In this document: piece by piece, positions 34,005-43,043 of the stretch
Position numbering within the stretch: the stretch's first letter is position 1
Layout of the letters: every line of letters begins with the position of its first letter
NCBI GenBank assembly: GCA_016744375.1
Contig: JADGEM010000027.1
Span: 1 to 53,685, forward strand
Direction: 5' to 3'
DNA from: Gammaproteobacteria bacterium
GTDB lineage: Bacteria > Pseudomonadota > Gammaproteobacteria > GRL18
Length of the DNA stretch: 53,685 nucleotides
Translations under genes and position numbers: made by a program
The notes under the pieces: generated by a model
Told to the model about the DNA's origin: nothing
Databases searched by the model: none
What the model saw: the letters and a program-made list of their open reading frames with translations, nothing else

Positions 34005-37000
34005 AACCTTTGCTGAAAAAAATGATTAAATATGTTTCATTGACTCTACTGAGTTTAATGATTATTTCTCTGACTCTGGTTTACACCCTGCTTGGCACAA
34101 ACAAAGGAGTCCGCTATTTATTAGATACTGCCTCTGATGCCACTGAGGGAGCATTTAAGTATAAAAAAATCACCGGCCATCTTCTTTCCGGGCTTAAGCT
34201 CTCTCATATCACCTATAATGATGCAACAATGGAAGTTTCTATTAAAGAAATAGACTTTGACTGGCAGCCGGGAGAACTCTTCAACACCACGTTCATGATT
34301 AACCATCTGATAGCAGACGGTATCAACTTTAAACAACTACAGGCTCAGGTTGAACCAGAGTCCGAGCCGCAAATTGAAGATAAAGAAAAATCAGACACAT
34401 TGCCTGAAATACGATTACCCATTGATATTTATCTCAAACAATTGCAAATAACCAATATTATTATCCAGGATGATTCTCAGGAAACAGCCGCTTCCAGTTC
34501 TCAACCTATTCACATCAATAAAGTAACATTACAAAGTGATTTGATCAGGGAGATGATAAATATTCATACTTTGACTTTGGATATGTCCGAAGTTAATGCC
34601 GTACTAAAAGGGAATATGGCATTAAAAAAAGATTATCCTCTGTCATTAGAAAATAATGTCACTCTAATAATTCCTGTTCAAGCTCAACCAAACAATTCTG
34701 AAGTAACGATAACGGGTACAGTTGAGGGTGATCTTAAAACTCTGAAACTCAAGCAGAAAACCTCCGGGCTCCTGGAGTTATCCCTTGAAGCTGAAGCAAC
34801 TCAACTGCTGGCCGATCTTCAATGGAAAGCAGATATTATTATTAACCACCTGGCTCTCAACACATTGATACCTGAGATAAATGAGCTCATCACTGCCAAT
34901 CTAAGTGCTCATGGCAACTTAAATCATGCTAACACTAAAATCGCTGCAAAAATATTTTCCAGTAAGCAGCAGAGTTCGGAGGACAATAAATTCTCACAAA
35001 TTGATGTTAAGAGTAAAGTCTCATGGCAGGATGTTATTGAGTGGCAAGCTGAACTCAAAACAAACAATATTGACCCCGGGCAGTTTATTAAAGAATGGCC
35101 TGGTTCTCTCAATGTTGATCTAAAAACATCAGGACAAATCATTGATGAAACATTGCTCGTAAATCTGAAACTAGAGCAATTCAGCGGCCACTTACGAGAT
35201 CACCCTCTTGCTGGCCGGGGTGAATTTAACTATTTTCAGGAAACAATTCAAGCCAAAACTAAAACAAAGATCAGCATTAAAAAATTCAATATATCCAGTG
35301 GTCAGGCTCAACTTAAAGCCAATGGAACAATAAACGAAAAATTGTTACTTGACTGGTCCTTAGCGGTGACACAACTCTCAGATATCCTGCCTGATGCCGT
35401 AGGCAGTATCCATGGACAGGGACACCTTAGAGGAACCATAGAAGCCCCTAAAATATCAGCGGGGCTCAAATTTAACAATTTCCATTATCAGGATACGCAA
35501 TTTAATAAGGCCGAATTACAATGTGATCTTAATCTAAATCCAGATATTGCATCAAAGATACTTATTAATGCTGATAAAATCATACTTTCTTCTGATGCCG
35601 ATAATCACCAGGTTATAAAGCAGATGAAAGTGGTGATGGATGGCCCACTAAACCAACACAAGATCACTGCCCTTGTCGATCATGAACTGGCTAAACTTAA
35701 GCTTGCAAGTGCCGGAAAATTTGATATAAAGCAACTCAGCTGGGATGGCACCATCAACAAGCTAAGTATCAATAGCCTGGATATTGGTCACTGGCAGCAG
35801 AGCAAAGCAGCCAGATTTTTTACCAGTGCCACAAAAACAAGTTTGTCAAAGCTGTGCTTAAAAGAACAGAGTGCCAGCCTCTGTGCTGATTTAAACTGGA
35901 CTTCTGAAAAAAACAAGGGTAAAGCCAATATCCACCTGAACAAGCTATCTTTTGAACGTGCCAAACCCTTTTTTCCCGATGAAATGAAAGAATTTTCTGG
36001 TTCAGTGGATGTTCAGGCTAATGTCAATCTAGGTCCGATGTTGATAGCCCAGATTAAAACTGAGATAACGCCTGGTACTATTATCTATCAAGCCATTAAT
36101 AAGCCAGCCATTGAGCTAAACCACAAAAATGGTTTTATTAAAGCCGATTACTCAACTAAACAATTTCTGGCCTCCTGGAATATTGATCTGGGACCACACA
36201 AAATTGATGGCAACCTCAGTATTCCCCGCTCTGCCATTGAGAAAGACCCAATGACTGCACCGATTAAAGGCAATGTCGATATTGATATTAAAGATCTGAA
36301 TGTTGTGACAATATTAGTCCCGCAGATTAATGAAATTAAGGGTCATTTACAAACCCGACTGAGACTCAGTGGTAATGCCACTATACCTAGAATCAATGGT
36401 AAGACCGAACTTATTGCCAGTTTGATTGACATTCAAGATCTGGGCACACAATTTACCGATCTAAACATTACTATTCAAGGCAAAGACAATGGAAAAACTT
36501 TACTTTTAGACGGCGGCATGAAATCAATAAAAGGAGAAATCACACTGGACGGCCAGATTATACTGGATGCATCTCAGGGATTTCCTGTTGAAGCAAACAT
36601 TAAAGGTGAAAATTTTCTGGCCATTAATATTCCTGATGTTTATCTCATATTAACACCCGACATTCATTTCAGGCAGAAAAAAGGACTGATGGATATTAAG
36701 GGGAAATTACTGATTCCTGAAGCTTCCATTTCCCCATCAAGTCTTCCTGAGGGCAGTGTCAGCACCTCTTCAGATGTCATTGTATTAGGTGAAGAAGTTA
36801 ATACACCACCTAATATGGAAGTTGCCCTGACTGTTGAACTCGGTAAAAAAGTTCACCTTCGCGCCTTTGGTTTAAAAACTGATCTGGAGGGTAAAATAAC
36901 CGTTAACCAACAGCCCAAACAAATAATGGTTGCTCATGGCGAATTGCGCTTAGAAAACGGTACTTTTCGAGCCTATGGACAAGACCTGACGATTGATGAG

Positions 37001-37393
37001 GGCAGTGTTTTTTATGCCGGTGGTTATTTAGATAATCCGGGGCTCCAATTCTCTGCTTCACGTCGGGTAAAAGAAACACAAGTGGGCTTTAAGGTATCGG
37101 GTACAGCCAGAAAACCGGAGCTAAAGACCTTTTCTGATGATAGCAGTCTGACCGATAAAGACATCATTTCTTTGATGTTGACCGGACAAAAAACCGATAA
37201 CCTTGAAAATGCCCGTATTTATGCCGGGGCAGATATTAACGATAAACTCAGCGTCGGAGTCAATGCCGGCATGGGAGATGAAGGCAGCGAATTTGTTACC
37301 CGCTATCGGCTCACCGAAAAAGTACAACTTGAAGGTACCAGCAGTTCTGCTAAAAGTGGTGGCAGTATCCTATATACCTTTGAGCTTAAGTAA
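34001..37393 (+). CDS. tamB: TamB, AsmA-like lipid-transport/translocation protein
   Basis: TamB is a periplasm-spanning protein with an N-terminal membrane helix (residues about 8-28: YVSLTLLSLMIISLTLVYTL) and a long beta-taco of repeated amphipathic strands. The C-terminal DUF490 domain from about residue 800 ends in LTEKVQLEGTSSSAKSGGSILYTFELK-type strands. At 1130 residues it is similar to E. coli TamB (1259). It is coupled to tamA by a 4-nt overlap. Early stretches (ITGHLLSGLKLSHITYND) match AsmA-like starts. It is proposed to move phospholipids between membranes. Confidence 0.95.
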   Translation: MKPLLKKMIKYVSLTLLSLMIISLTLVYTLLGTNKGVRYLLDTASDATEGAFKYKKITGHLLSGLKLSHITYNDATMEVSIKEIDFDWQPGELFNTTFMINHLIADGINFKQLQAQVEPESEPQIEDKEKSDTLPEIRLPIDIYLKQLQITNIIIQDDSQETAASSSQPIHINKVTLQSDLIREMINIHTLTLDMSEVNAVLKGNMALKKDYPLSLENNVTLIIPVQAQPNNSEVTITGTVEGDLKTLKLKQKTSGLLELSLEAEATQLLADLQWKADIIINHLALNTLIPEINELITANLSAHGNLNHANTKIAAKIFSSKQQSSEDNKFSQIDVKSKVSWQDVIEWQAELKTNNIDPGQFIKEWPGSLNVDLKTSGQIIDETLLVNLKLEQFSGHLRDHPLAGRGEFNYFQETIQAKTKTKISIKKFNISSGQAQLKANGTINEKLLLDWSLAVTQLSDILPDAVGSIHGQGHLRGTIEAPKISAGLKFNNFHYQDTQFNKAELQCDLNLNPDIASKILINADKIILSSDADNHQVIKQMKVVMDGPLNQHKITALVDHELAKLKLASAGKFDIKQLSWDGTINKLSINSLDIGHWQQSKAARFFTSATKTSLSKLCLKEQSASLCADLNWTSEKNKGKANIHLNKLSFERAKPFFPDEMKEFSGSVDVQANVNLGPMLIAQIKTEITPGTIIYQAINKPAIELNHKNGFIKADYSTKQFLASWNIDLGPHKIDGNLSIPRSAIEKDPMTAPIKGNVDIDIKDLNVVTILVPQINEIKGHLQTRLRLSGNATIPRINGKTELIASLIDIQDLGTQFTDLNITIQGKDNGKTLLLDGGMKSIKGEITLDGQIILDASQGFPVEANIKGENFLAINIPDVYLILTPDIHFRQKKGLMDIKGKLLIPEASISPSSLPEGSVSTSSDVIVLGEEVNTPPNMEVALTVELGKKVHLRAFGLKTDLEGKITVNQQPKQIMVAHGELRLENGTFRAYGQDLTIDEGSVFYAGGYLDNPGLQFSASRRVKETQVGFKVSGTARKPELKTFSDDSSLTDKDIISLMLTGQKTDNLENARIYAGADINDKLSVGVNAGMGDEGSEFVTRYRLTEKVQLEGTSSSAKSGGSILYTFELK

Positions 37394-37544
37394 TCCACGA
37401 CCAGAGGACTCTAAGTCATTATATAACAGGGTGGCAATTATGTGACGAAACACACTCTCATTGCCATGCATCCATTCACTTTGTTTCTGTTGTTGGTTGG
37501 GCGATTAGAAAAAATCACCCGAGATGCAGATACCTCAAGAACCA

Positions 37545-37985
37545 TTATTTTCTCCAGTCTTTATCCTTCATAGCAGTCTGCATTGCATCTTTAAATGGTG
37601 TCATTAAAGCTGCTGTAGAGACCCCAATCATTAACACGCCATTAATTGCTTCTAATGCCCCCAGTAATCGATGTTTCTCAGACATCACAATATCACCATA
37701 GCCCAGAGAAGAAAAATTAACGGCCGAATGATAAAAAGCATTGGAAAAATGGTTAAATTCATCCAGCAGCATAAAAAGGAATGCCCAAACTCCAATTTGT
37801 CCCAGATTGCCAATAAGCAAAAGCAGCATGACGCCAACAATAACCCCTAAATCGGGAAGAAGAGATGTTGGATGAGCCTGAAAGCGATGTTTAAAGTAAT
37901 AGCCTATGGCATAAATCAGCAGCACAAGCTGTAAAATCAAGCATACCACCATAACGGAAAAACCTAAGAAGAGATTAAAGAGCAT
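37545..37985 (-). CDS. Two-helix K+ channel-like protein
   Basis: The 146-residue protein has an N-terminal helix pair, a pore loop with SSLGYGDIV (filter variant of TVGYGD) and a final hydrophobic segment (LLGALEAINGVLMIGVSTAAL) followed by a basic tail. This is the Ion_trans_2 (PF07885) architecture. A transmembrane K+ or cation channel is likely. It overlaps the DUF2955 permease gene by 11 nt, so it is coupled to it and last in the efflux run. Confidence 0.85.
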   Translation of the reverse strand: MLFNLFLGFSVMVVCLILQLVLLIYAIGYYFKHRFQAHPTSLLPDLGVIVGVMLLLLIGNLGQIGVWAFLFMLLDEFNHFSNAFYHSAVNFSSLGYGDIVMSEKHRLLGALEAINGVLMIGVSTAALMTPFKDAMQTAMKDKDWRK

Positions 37986-39051
37986 GAGTACGAGAATTCC
38001 TATAATTGGTTTTATTTTTAATTGATTTTATGTATTCAAGGGAATGAATAGCCAATAAAGCATAGAGGGTAATTAAAATTAATAATACTGAGCGACTAAA
38101 AAAAGCAGCATAAACATCTTTGCCATTTGCACTGTCTTCAACTGCAGGGCCTATCATAATCAGCATAGTAACCGCAGTATTAATCCAGAATGAAGCCGGA
38201 AATCGAGTGGCTATTAATTGATAAATTTTACAGGAAAAAAACAGACTGAACAGTAACATCCATAAAAAAAACATCCATAAGTTTGTCCACAATCCTAGAG
38301 CAAACCAGAATAAGACAGAAAAAATCCCCCCCAGAAGAGTTGAGCCAATTAATTCTTTTCCTGCACTTTTTGCATCAATGGCTGAAGCTTGCTGGCTGAG
38401 TATCACTGACTTCATTGCAATCGGCATATAGGCCAGAGGATTACTTAAAAGTAATAAATAAGCAGGAAATACAATCAAGGTGCTTCGAATTGCAATCCAG
38501 TTTGATTGTGCTGCCCCCTTAGAAAGGGAGGATGATTCACCTTGAATTGTATCAGGCTGGGGATCTTTTGTAGAAACGGGCTGAGGTGGATCTTCAGGAA
38601 AGAATAAATACACAAAAGTATGGCTCGCCGTTGCAATAACAATTCCCAGGACAAGCGCTTGAATGATCATAGTTGAAAGACTGTAACTGACTGTTCCTGC
38701 AGCAGAAATCATGGTCACTCCCATGGCAAGAAAAGTACCCGGCAGATTTTTATTAAGATTAACCGTCAGATAGGAGCTTAAATATAAACCAACAAGCACA
38801 AACAATAAAGCAGTCACTTGAAAATGCATAATCATGGGAATAAGCATCACTCCCATGCCTAACGTTATTAGCACCAGGATAATTAAGCCGAATAATTTTT
38901 TTGCACCCAGAGGAGGCCCTGGCATGGCAGTCAGAAAAAAAGCAAATAAAGGGGCAATAAAAGGGAGTGGTGTCGGGATGGCATAAGCAATCGTTAAAGC
39001 CAAAGCAGGGGTGAAGCTTAAACGAAAAATACGCCTTGCCTGTAAATGCAT
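37975..39051 (-). CDS. DUF2955/FUSC-family inner-membrane permease
   Basis: This is a 358-residue protein with about eight to ten hydrophobic segments arranged as two repeats, starting MHLQARRIFRLSFTPALALTIAY. It matches DUF2955 proteins, relatives of the AaeB/FUSC exporter family that pair with HlyD adaptors. A central cytoplasmic loop (FPEDPPQPVSTKDPQPD) separates the halves. The gene follows the HlyD/EmrA-like adaptor by 28 nt and overlaps the channel gene. Together they probably export aromatic acids or other toxic compounds. Confidence 0.85.
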   Translation of the reverse strand: MHLQARRIFRLSFTPALALTIAYAIPTPLPFIAPLFAFFLTAMPGPPLGAKKLFGLIILVLITLGMGVMLIPMIMHFQVTALLFVLVGLYLSSYLTVNLNKNLPGTFLAMGVTMISAAGTVSYSLSTMIIQALVLGIVIATASHTFVYLFFPEDPPQPVSTKDPQPDTIQGESSSLSKGAAQSNWIAIRSTLIVFPAYLLLLSNPLAYMPIAMKSVILSQQASAIDAKSAGKELIGSTLLGGIFSVLFWFALGLWTNLWMFFLWMLLFSLFFSCKIYQLIATRFPASFWINTAVTMLIMIGPAVEDSANGKDVYAAFFSRSVLLILITLYALLAIHSLEYIKSIKNKTNYRNSRTHAL

Positions 39052-39079
39052 TTAAGCCAACACTTCTATAAAACTAATA

Positions 39080-40228
39080 TTAGTATGCATAAGAAAAATA
39101 ACTCATTATACGGATATAGATTTTTGCAAGACTGTTCAAAAAGCCATAACCTTCAGTATAGGCAATAACTTCTGCCTGTCCGCCAATACGAATAAACTGC
39201 CTGAGGGAGTCTCTTTGCTCAACATCAAATGAAATAATAACGGGAAATCGTTGTGACTGACGCAGCCAGTCCCGATTGTTATCAATAGTAGGCAAAGTAC
39301 CTGCCGGAGGCGTTTGTCCAAAAGCAACACCTAAGCCAATACTGCGAACTTCACCTGAAAAAACCTCTCCAGGAACCGAGTCAATAACTAATTCAACCCG
39401 GCTGCCGGCTTTCATATGCCCCAGATTGTTCTCTGTAAATTGTGCTTCAACCCAGATATCATGCATTGATATAAAAGTCATCAATGGGCTTCCAGCATTA
39501 GCAAATTGTCCCACATCAGTGCGCAGATCAGTGATAATACCCGCCGATGAAGCATAAGTCGTTGTATGTGATAGATCAAGTTCTGCTTTATTTACTGCAC
39601 TGGTGGCACTTTTTAACTTAGCATTATTCTCCCCTTCCCCGCCTTTTTGTTCAATGGCGCGCACGACTTCTGCCTCGGCACCCGAAACCTTTGCCAGAGC
39701 CTGAGCATAAGATGAACGTGATGATTCAAGACGACGAATAGAAATCGCTCCGGGGTCTTTTTTATACAAGCCCTCAAGACGATTAACATCCTGCTGGGCT
39801 TTCTTTTTATTGGCCTTCGCAGCTGCCAGATTAGATTCAGCAGATTCAACCCCTGCTGAACCCGCAGCGATTTGACGCTTCACATCTTCGAGATCAGAAC
39901 GGGCTTTATTCAATGAAATCTCATATTGAGAACGTTTAATTTCAAAAAGTTTCTGACCGGCTTCAATGAACTGGTTATTCTTAACCCATACCTCTCTGAC
40001 CACACCTGACACCTCAGAACTCACACCAACGACATAACCGTCAATACGAGCTTGCTGGGTATAGGGTGTGTATCGGTCTGAAACCAGATACCAGAGCAGA
40101 CTAAAAATGATGAGCATTAAGATAATAATGGTGCCTTTTTTAACTGATTTTTTTGCACTATTTTCTTCTACAGAGGTTTCAGCTGAATCCATTTTTGCTT
40201 CATCTGGCTGTGGTTCCTTATTGCTCAT
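39080..40228 (-). CDS. HlyD/EmrA-type membrane fusion protein
   Basis: This periplasmic adaptor has 382 residues, one N-terminal membrane anchor (about 29-46: GTIIILMLIIFSLLWYLVS), a biotinyl-lipoyl domain (VVGVSSEVSGVVREVWVKNNQFIEAGQ), a long alpha-hairpin (residues 110-215) and a beta-barrel domain (ITDLRTDVGQFANAGSPLM). It most resembles AaeA/EmrA adaptors. It overlaps the outer-membrane factor gene by 11 nt and precedes the DUF2955 permease. Confidence 0.93.
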   Translation of the reverse strand: MSNKEPQPDEAKMDSAETSVEENSAKKSVKKGTIIILMLIIFSLLWYLVSDRYTPYTQQARIDGYVVGVSSEVSGVVREVWVKNNQFIEAGQKLFEIKRSQYEISLNKARSDLEDVKRQIAAGSAGVESAESNLAAAKANKKKAQQDVNRLEGLYKKDPGAISIRRLESSRSSYAQALAKVSGAEAEVVRAIEQKGGEGENNAKLKSATSAVNKAELDLSHTTTYASSAGIITDLRTDVGQFANAGSPLMTFISMHDIWVEAQFTENNLGHMKAGSRVELVIDSVPGEVFSGEVRSIGLGVAFGQTPPAGTLPTIDNNRDWLRQSQRFPVIISFDVEQRDSLRQFIRIGGQAEVIAYTEGYGFLNSLAKIYIRIMSYFSYAY

Positions 40229-41819
40229 TTTGGGAAGCCTCTGACTCTGTTTTTGGTGATGGACTGCTTGTCGATATAATAGGAGTTGTAAGTAAATCCC
40301 CCCAGTCTGTACGCTCCTGCATTGTTTTTCTGACTTCCCTTGAAATTAGCTCATCTATGGACATTTCAGACCAGCCACCGCCCATGTTTTTATATAAGTT
40401 GACAATAGTTGCAATGTAACTGCCCTGAGTAAGTAACTGGCGATCAGCCTGAGAAAACATCGCACGTTGAGCATCCAGCACACGTTGAAAATCAGAGTAA
40501 CCTTCACGATAACGAATATTTGCCAGAGTCAGAGCACGTCGTGAGGCGATGAGGCTTTTATCAACCAGTAATTTTTGCTCATAGGTTTTGACTAAACTAT
40601 AGGAGGCATCATCTACTTCTTTTGCTGCTTGCAAAACCAGATTCTGATATTGTGCTATTAATTGCTGTAAACGCGAATCCTGTATGCGCACATTATTTTC
40701 AATGCGATCATAATCCAGAATATTCCAGGTAAAACTGGGGCCAATAATCAGACTGCTGGTATCTGAAGCCCCGCTCAGATTGCTGCCTGACCAGCCTATC
40801 GTGCCCAACAAAGAAATAGCGGGATAAAAATCTGCTTCGGCCACACCAATTTGTGCAGATTGAGCAGCAACCTGCCAGGCTGCAGTACGAATATCAGGGC
40901 GACGCGTAAGCATATTTGCCGGTATATACTGAAAATAATTTGGTGAAATAACAGGCCACTTATATTCGACCGTTGTTATGTCTAATTCAGGTAGTACACC
41001 AGGTTGTTTGCCTAGAAGAACAGCAATGGCATTACGTGTCTGAGAAAGTGCAATTTCTAATTCAGGAATTGTTGATAAGGTTGCTAAATATTGTGTTTTG
41101 GCCTGTTGCAAGTCCAGCTCTGAACCTTCTCCGCTATTAAACACATTGGTCGTAATTTCATAACTGCGTTTCTGAATTTTTGCATTTTCATGAGCAATTT
41201 TTATTCGAGCCTGCGTGGTGCGATAGGAAAAATAGGCGCTGGCAATTTGAGCACTTAATATAACCTGAACATCTTGCTGATTGGTAACTGAAGCAAAGAA
41301 AGCCGCATCTGCTGATTCAATACCTCGTTGAAAACGCCCCCAGAAATCCAGCTCCCATCCCAGATTAAAACCGGCCTGATAACCAGTATAACTCTGGCTC
41401 TTAGGTGCATTGCCGCCATGAGATTGACTATTGACGTAACTGCTGCTGCCATTGACCTGCTGTAATTGCGGATAGAGGCTACTGTTAGCAATCCCAAGAA
41501 GCGCACGGCTTTCAAATATTCTTAAGCCGGCAATACGCAGTGAATGATTGCCTTGTCTGGCCTCTTCAACCAACTGACTCAGAACAGGATCATTAAATAA
41601 ATGCCACCAAAATTCATACTCAGTGTTATGTTTTCTCTCATCTAAGAAAGTATTTTTCGAAGAAATTTTCTGTTCGGATAAGTCTCCATAAACTGTCGGC
41701 TGCCATTCCTGCAACCAGCCAACTACAGGCTCTTTATAATCAGGCCCAACTGTTGTACAGGCTGATAAGACTAATAGAGCGAAAAAGGGAAAAATATGGC
41801 AGAAATTCTTATGAAGCAA
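40218..41819 (-). CDS. Outer-membrane efflux factor, NodT/OprM family lipoprotein
   Basis: This TolC-like trimeric channel of 533 residues has a lipobox LSAC at 18-21 after a hydrophobic stretch, so it is a lipoprotein. Family features are VGPDYKEPVVGWLQEWQP, ANMLTRRPDIRTAAWQVAAQSAQIG and long heptad helices in two repeats. No ATG precedes the signal peptide; the TTG at 41819 is the only reasonable start, which implies weak translation or an error. The C-terminus has a Ser/Pro/Glu tail (TSSPSPKTESEASQ). It sits between two adaptor-pump pairs and may serve both. Confidence 0.92.
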   Translation of the reverse strand: MLHKNFCHIFPFFALLVLSACTTVGPDYKEPVVGWLQEWQPTVYGDLSEQKISSKNTFLDERKHNTEYEFWWHLFNDPVLSQLVEEARQGNHSLRIAGLRIFESRALLGIANSSLYPQLQQVNGSSSYVNSQSHGGNAPKSQSYTGYQAGFNLGWELDFWGRFQRGIESADAAFFASVTNQQDVQVILSAQIASAYFSYRTTQARIKIAHENAKIQKRSYEITTNVFNSGEGSELDLQQAKTQYLATLSTIPELEIALSQTRNAIAVLLGKQPGVLPELDITTVEYKWPVISPNYFQYIPANMLTRRPDIRTAAWQVAAQSAQIGVAEADFYPAISLLGTIGWSGSNLSGASDTSSLIIGPSFTWNILDYDRIENNVRIQDSRLQQLIAQYQNLVLQAAKEVDDASYSLVKTYEQKLLVDKSLIASRRALTLANIRYREGYSDFQRVLDAQRAMFSQADRQLLTQGSYIATIVNLYKNMGGGWSEMSIDELISREVRKTMQERTDWGDLLTTPIISTSSPSPKTESEASQNEQ

Positions 41820-41827
41820 AATAGTCT

Positions 41828-42943
41828 CTAACCTTTCTCTTCAACTAAAGCGTTTGAACCTTCATCATCTTCATCATCTTCATCAACCCATGCCATAAAA
41901 ATAACATAAGCAAGTGAAAGAAAGGTTGCTCCGACAAACAGCCCAATAAGTCCTGCTGACATCATTCCGCCCAGGGCACCAATTAAAACAATCGGCATAG
42001 GTGCATCAACGCCCCGGCCAAGAAATATCGGTTTAAGTACATTATCAGCAAAGCCGGCAATAACAAAATAAATCGTAAAGACAATATTCATAACCGATGA
42101 ATCACCACTCCACCAGATAAAGGCAATGGTCGGTATTGTGAAGATAATGGCAGGTAACTGAGCAATGCCAAAAACCAGAACAATCAGTGCAACTATGGCC
42201 GCACCGGGTAAATCAATAAAGATAAAACCAACACCGAAAATCAGTGCTTGTATAGTTGATACACCGACAACCCCCATAGCGACAGAACGAATTGTTGCCG
42301 TTGAAAGTTTATGTAAGGAAGCCCCCTTTTTATGACCTGTCAGACGATTAATAATTTTTAATATCGCTTCACTACCAGAGTTGCCATAAGCCAGCATAAT
42401 CCCTGCAAATATCATTGATAATAAGAATTGAAACAGACCGCCAGCCATGCCCGCAACAAATTCTAATGCACTCTTAACAAAACCTTCAAGTTGAGGGTGA
42501 AGTTTATTTAATAATGCAGGTAAATCTTTTGCTGCCTGCCCCCAGACATCATATAGCTTTTGACCAATCAGCGGCCACTGCGCAACACTGGGTGCAGGTG
42601 ATTTTATAGTAATTGAGCCACTTGAATAGTTGGTATGGGCTTGCTGGACAAAATCAACCAGCGATCCACTTAACATCACTGTGGGAACACCCAGAAAAAG
42701 GATCCCGCAAAGAACAAAAATAGTGGCGGCCCGCCCCTGTTTGCCACCCAGTTTATTAGCCAGCTTCTGATGCATAGGGAATAAAATCACTGCTAGAATC
42801 AATGCCCATAGCATAATTCCCATAAAGGGATTAAATATTTTCAGACTCATATAAACTAAAAACCCGACCAGCGCAACACGAATTAAAATATCAGTGAGAT
42901 CTTTTTTGATCATTTCTCTGATCTGGCTTTTTTCTATTTCCAC
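41828..42943 (-). CDS. AI-2E-family (PerM/YdiK) transporter
   Basis: A 371-residue protein with about eight membrane helices; the pattern LVGFLVYMSLKIFNPFMGIMLWALILAVILFP followed by a long periplasmic segment and GVVGVSTIQALIFGVGF is typical. I choose the GTG at 42943 because AAAGGA is about 8 nt upstream; a longer frame that reaches into the RND gene is an artefact. E. coli YdiK/TqsA are relatives; function in AI-2 export is not established for most. It lies 8 nt before the outer-membrane factor, inside the efflux run, and ends with an acidic DEDDEDDEGSN tail. Confidence 0.9.
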   Translation of the reverse strand: MEIEKSQIREMIKKDLTDILIRVALVGFLVYMSLKIFNPFMGIMLWALILAVILFPMHQKLANKLGGKQGRAATIFVLCGILFLGVPTVMLSGSLVDFVQQAHTNYSSGSITIKSPAPSVAQWPLIGQKLYDVWGQAAKDLPALLNKLHPQLEGFVKSALEFVAGMAGGLFQFLLSMIFAGIMLAYGNSGSEAILKIINRLTGHKKGASLHKLSTATIRSVAMGVVGVSTIQALIFGVGFIFIDLPGAAIVALIVLVFGIAQLPAIIFTIPTIAFIWWSGDSSVMNIVFTIYFVIAGFADNVLKPIFLGRGVDAPMPIVLIGALGGMMSAGLIGLFVGATFLSLAYVIFMAWVDEDDEDDEGSNALVEEKG

Positions 42944-43043
42944 GTAATTTTCCTTTATTGTGTATTTTTTATTGCTCGAAATTTCATAGAAAATTGAAAT
43001 AATAATTTCTGGATGATTATACCCTATGACTAAAAAATAATAT

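Noticed and set aside
37432..37466. TGGCAAT...ATTGCCA inverted repeat between tamB and the channel gene as a terminator
   Set aside because: The stem is only 7 bp with a 21-nt loop and no T-run.
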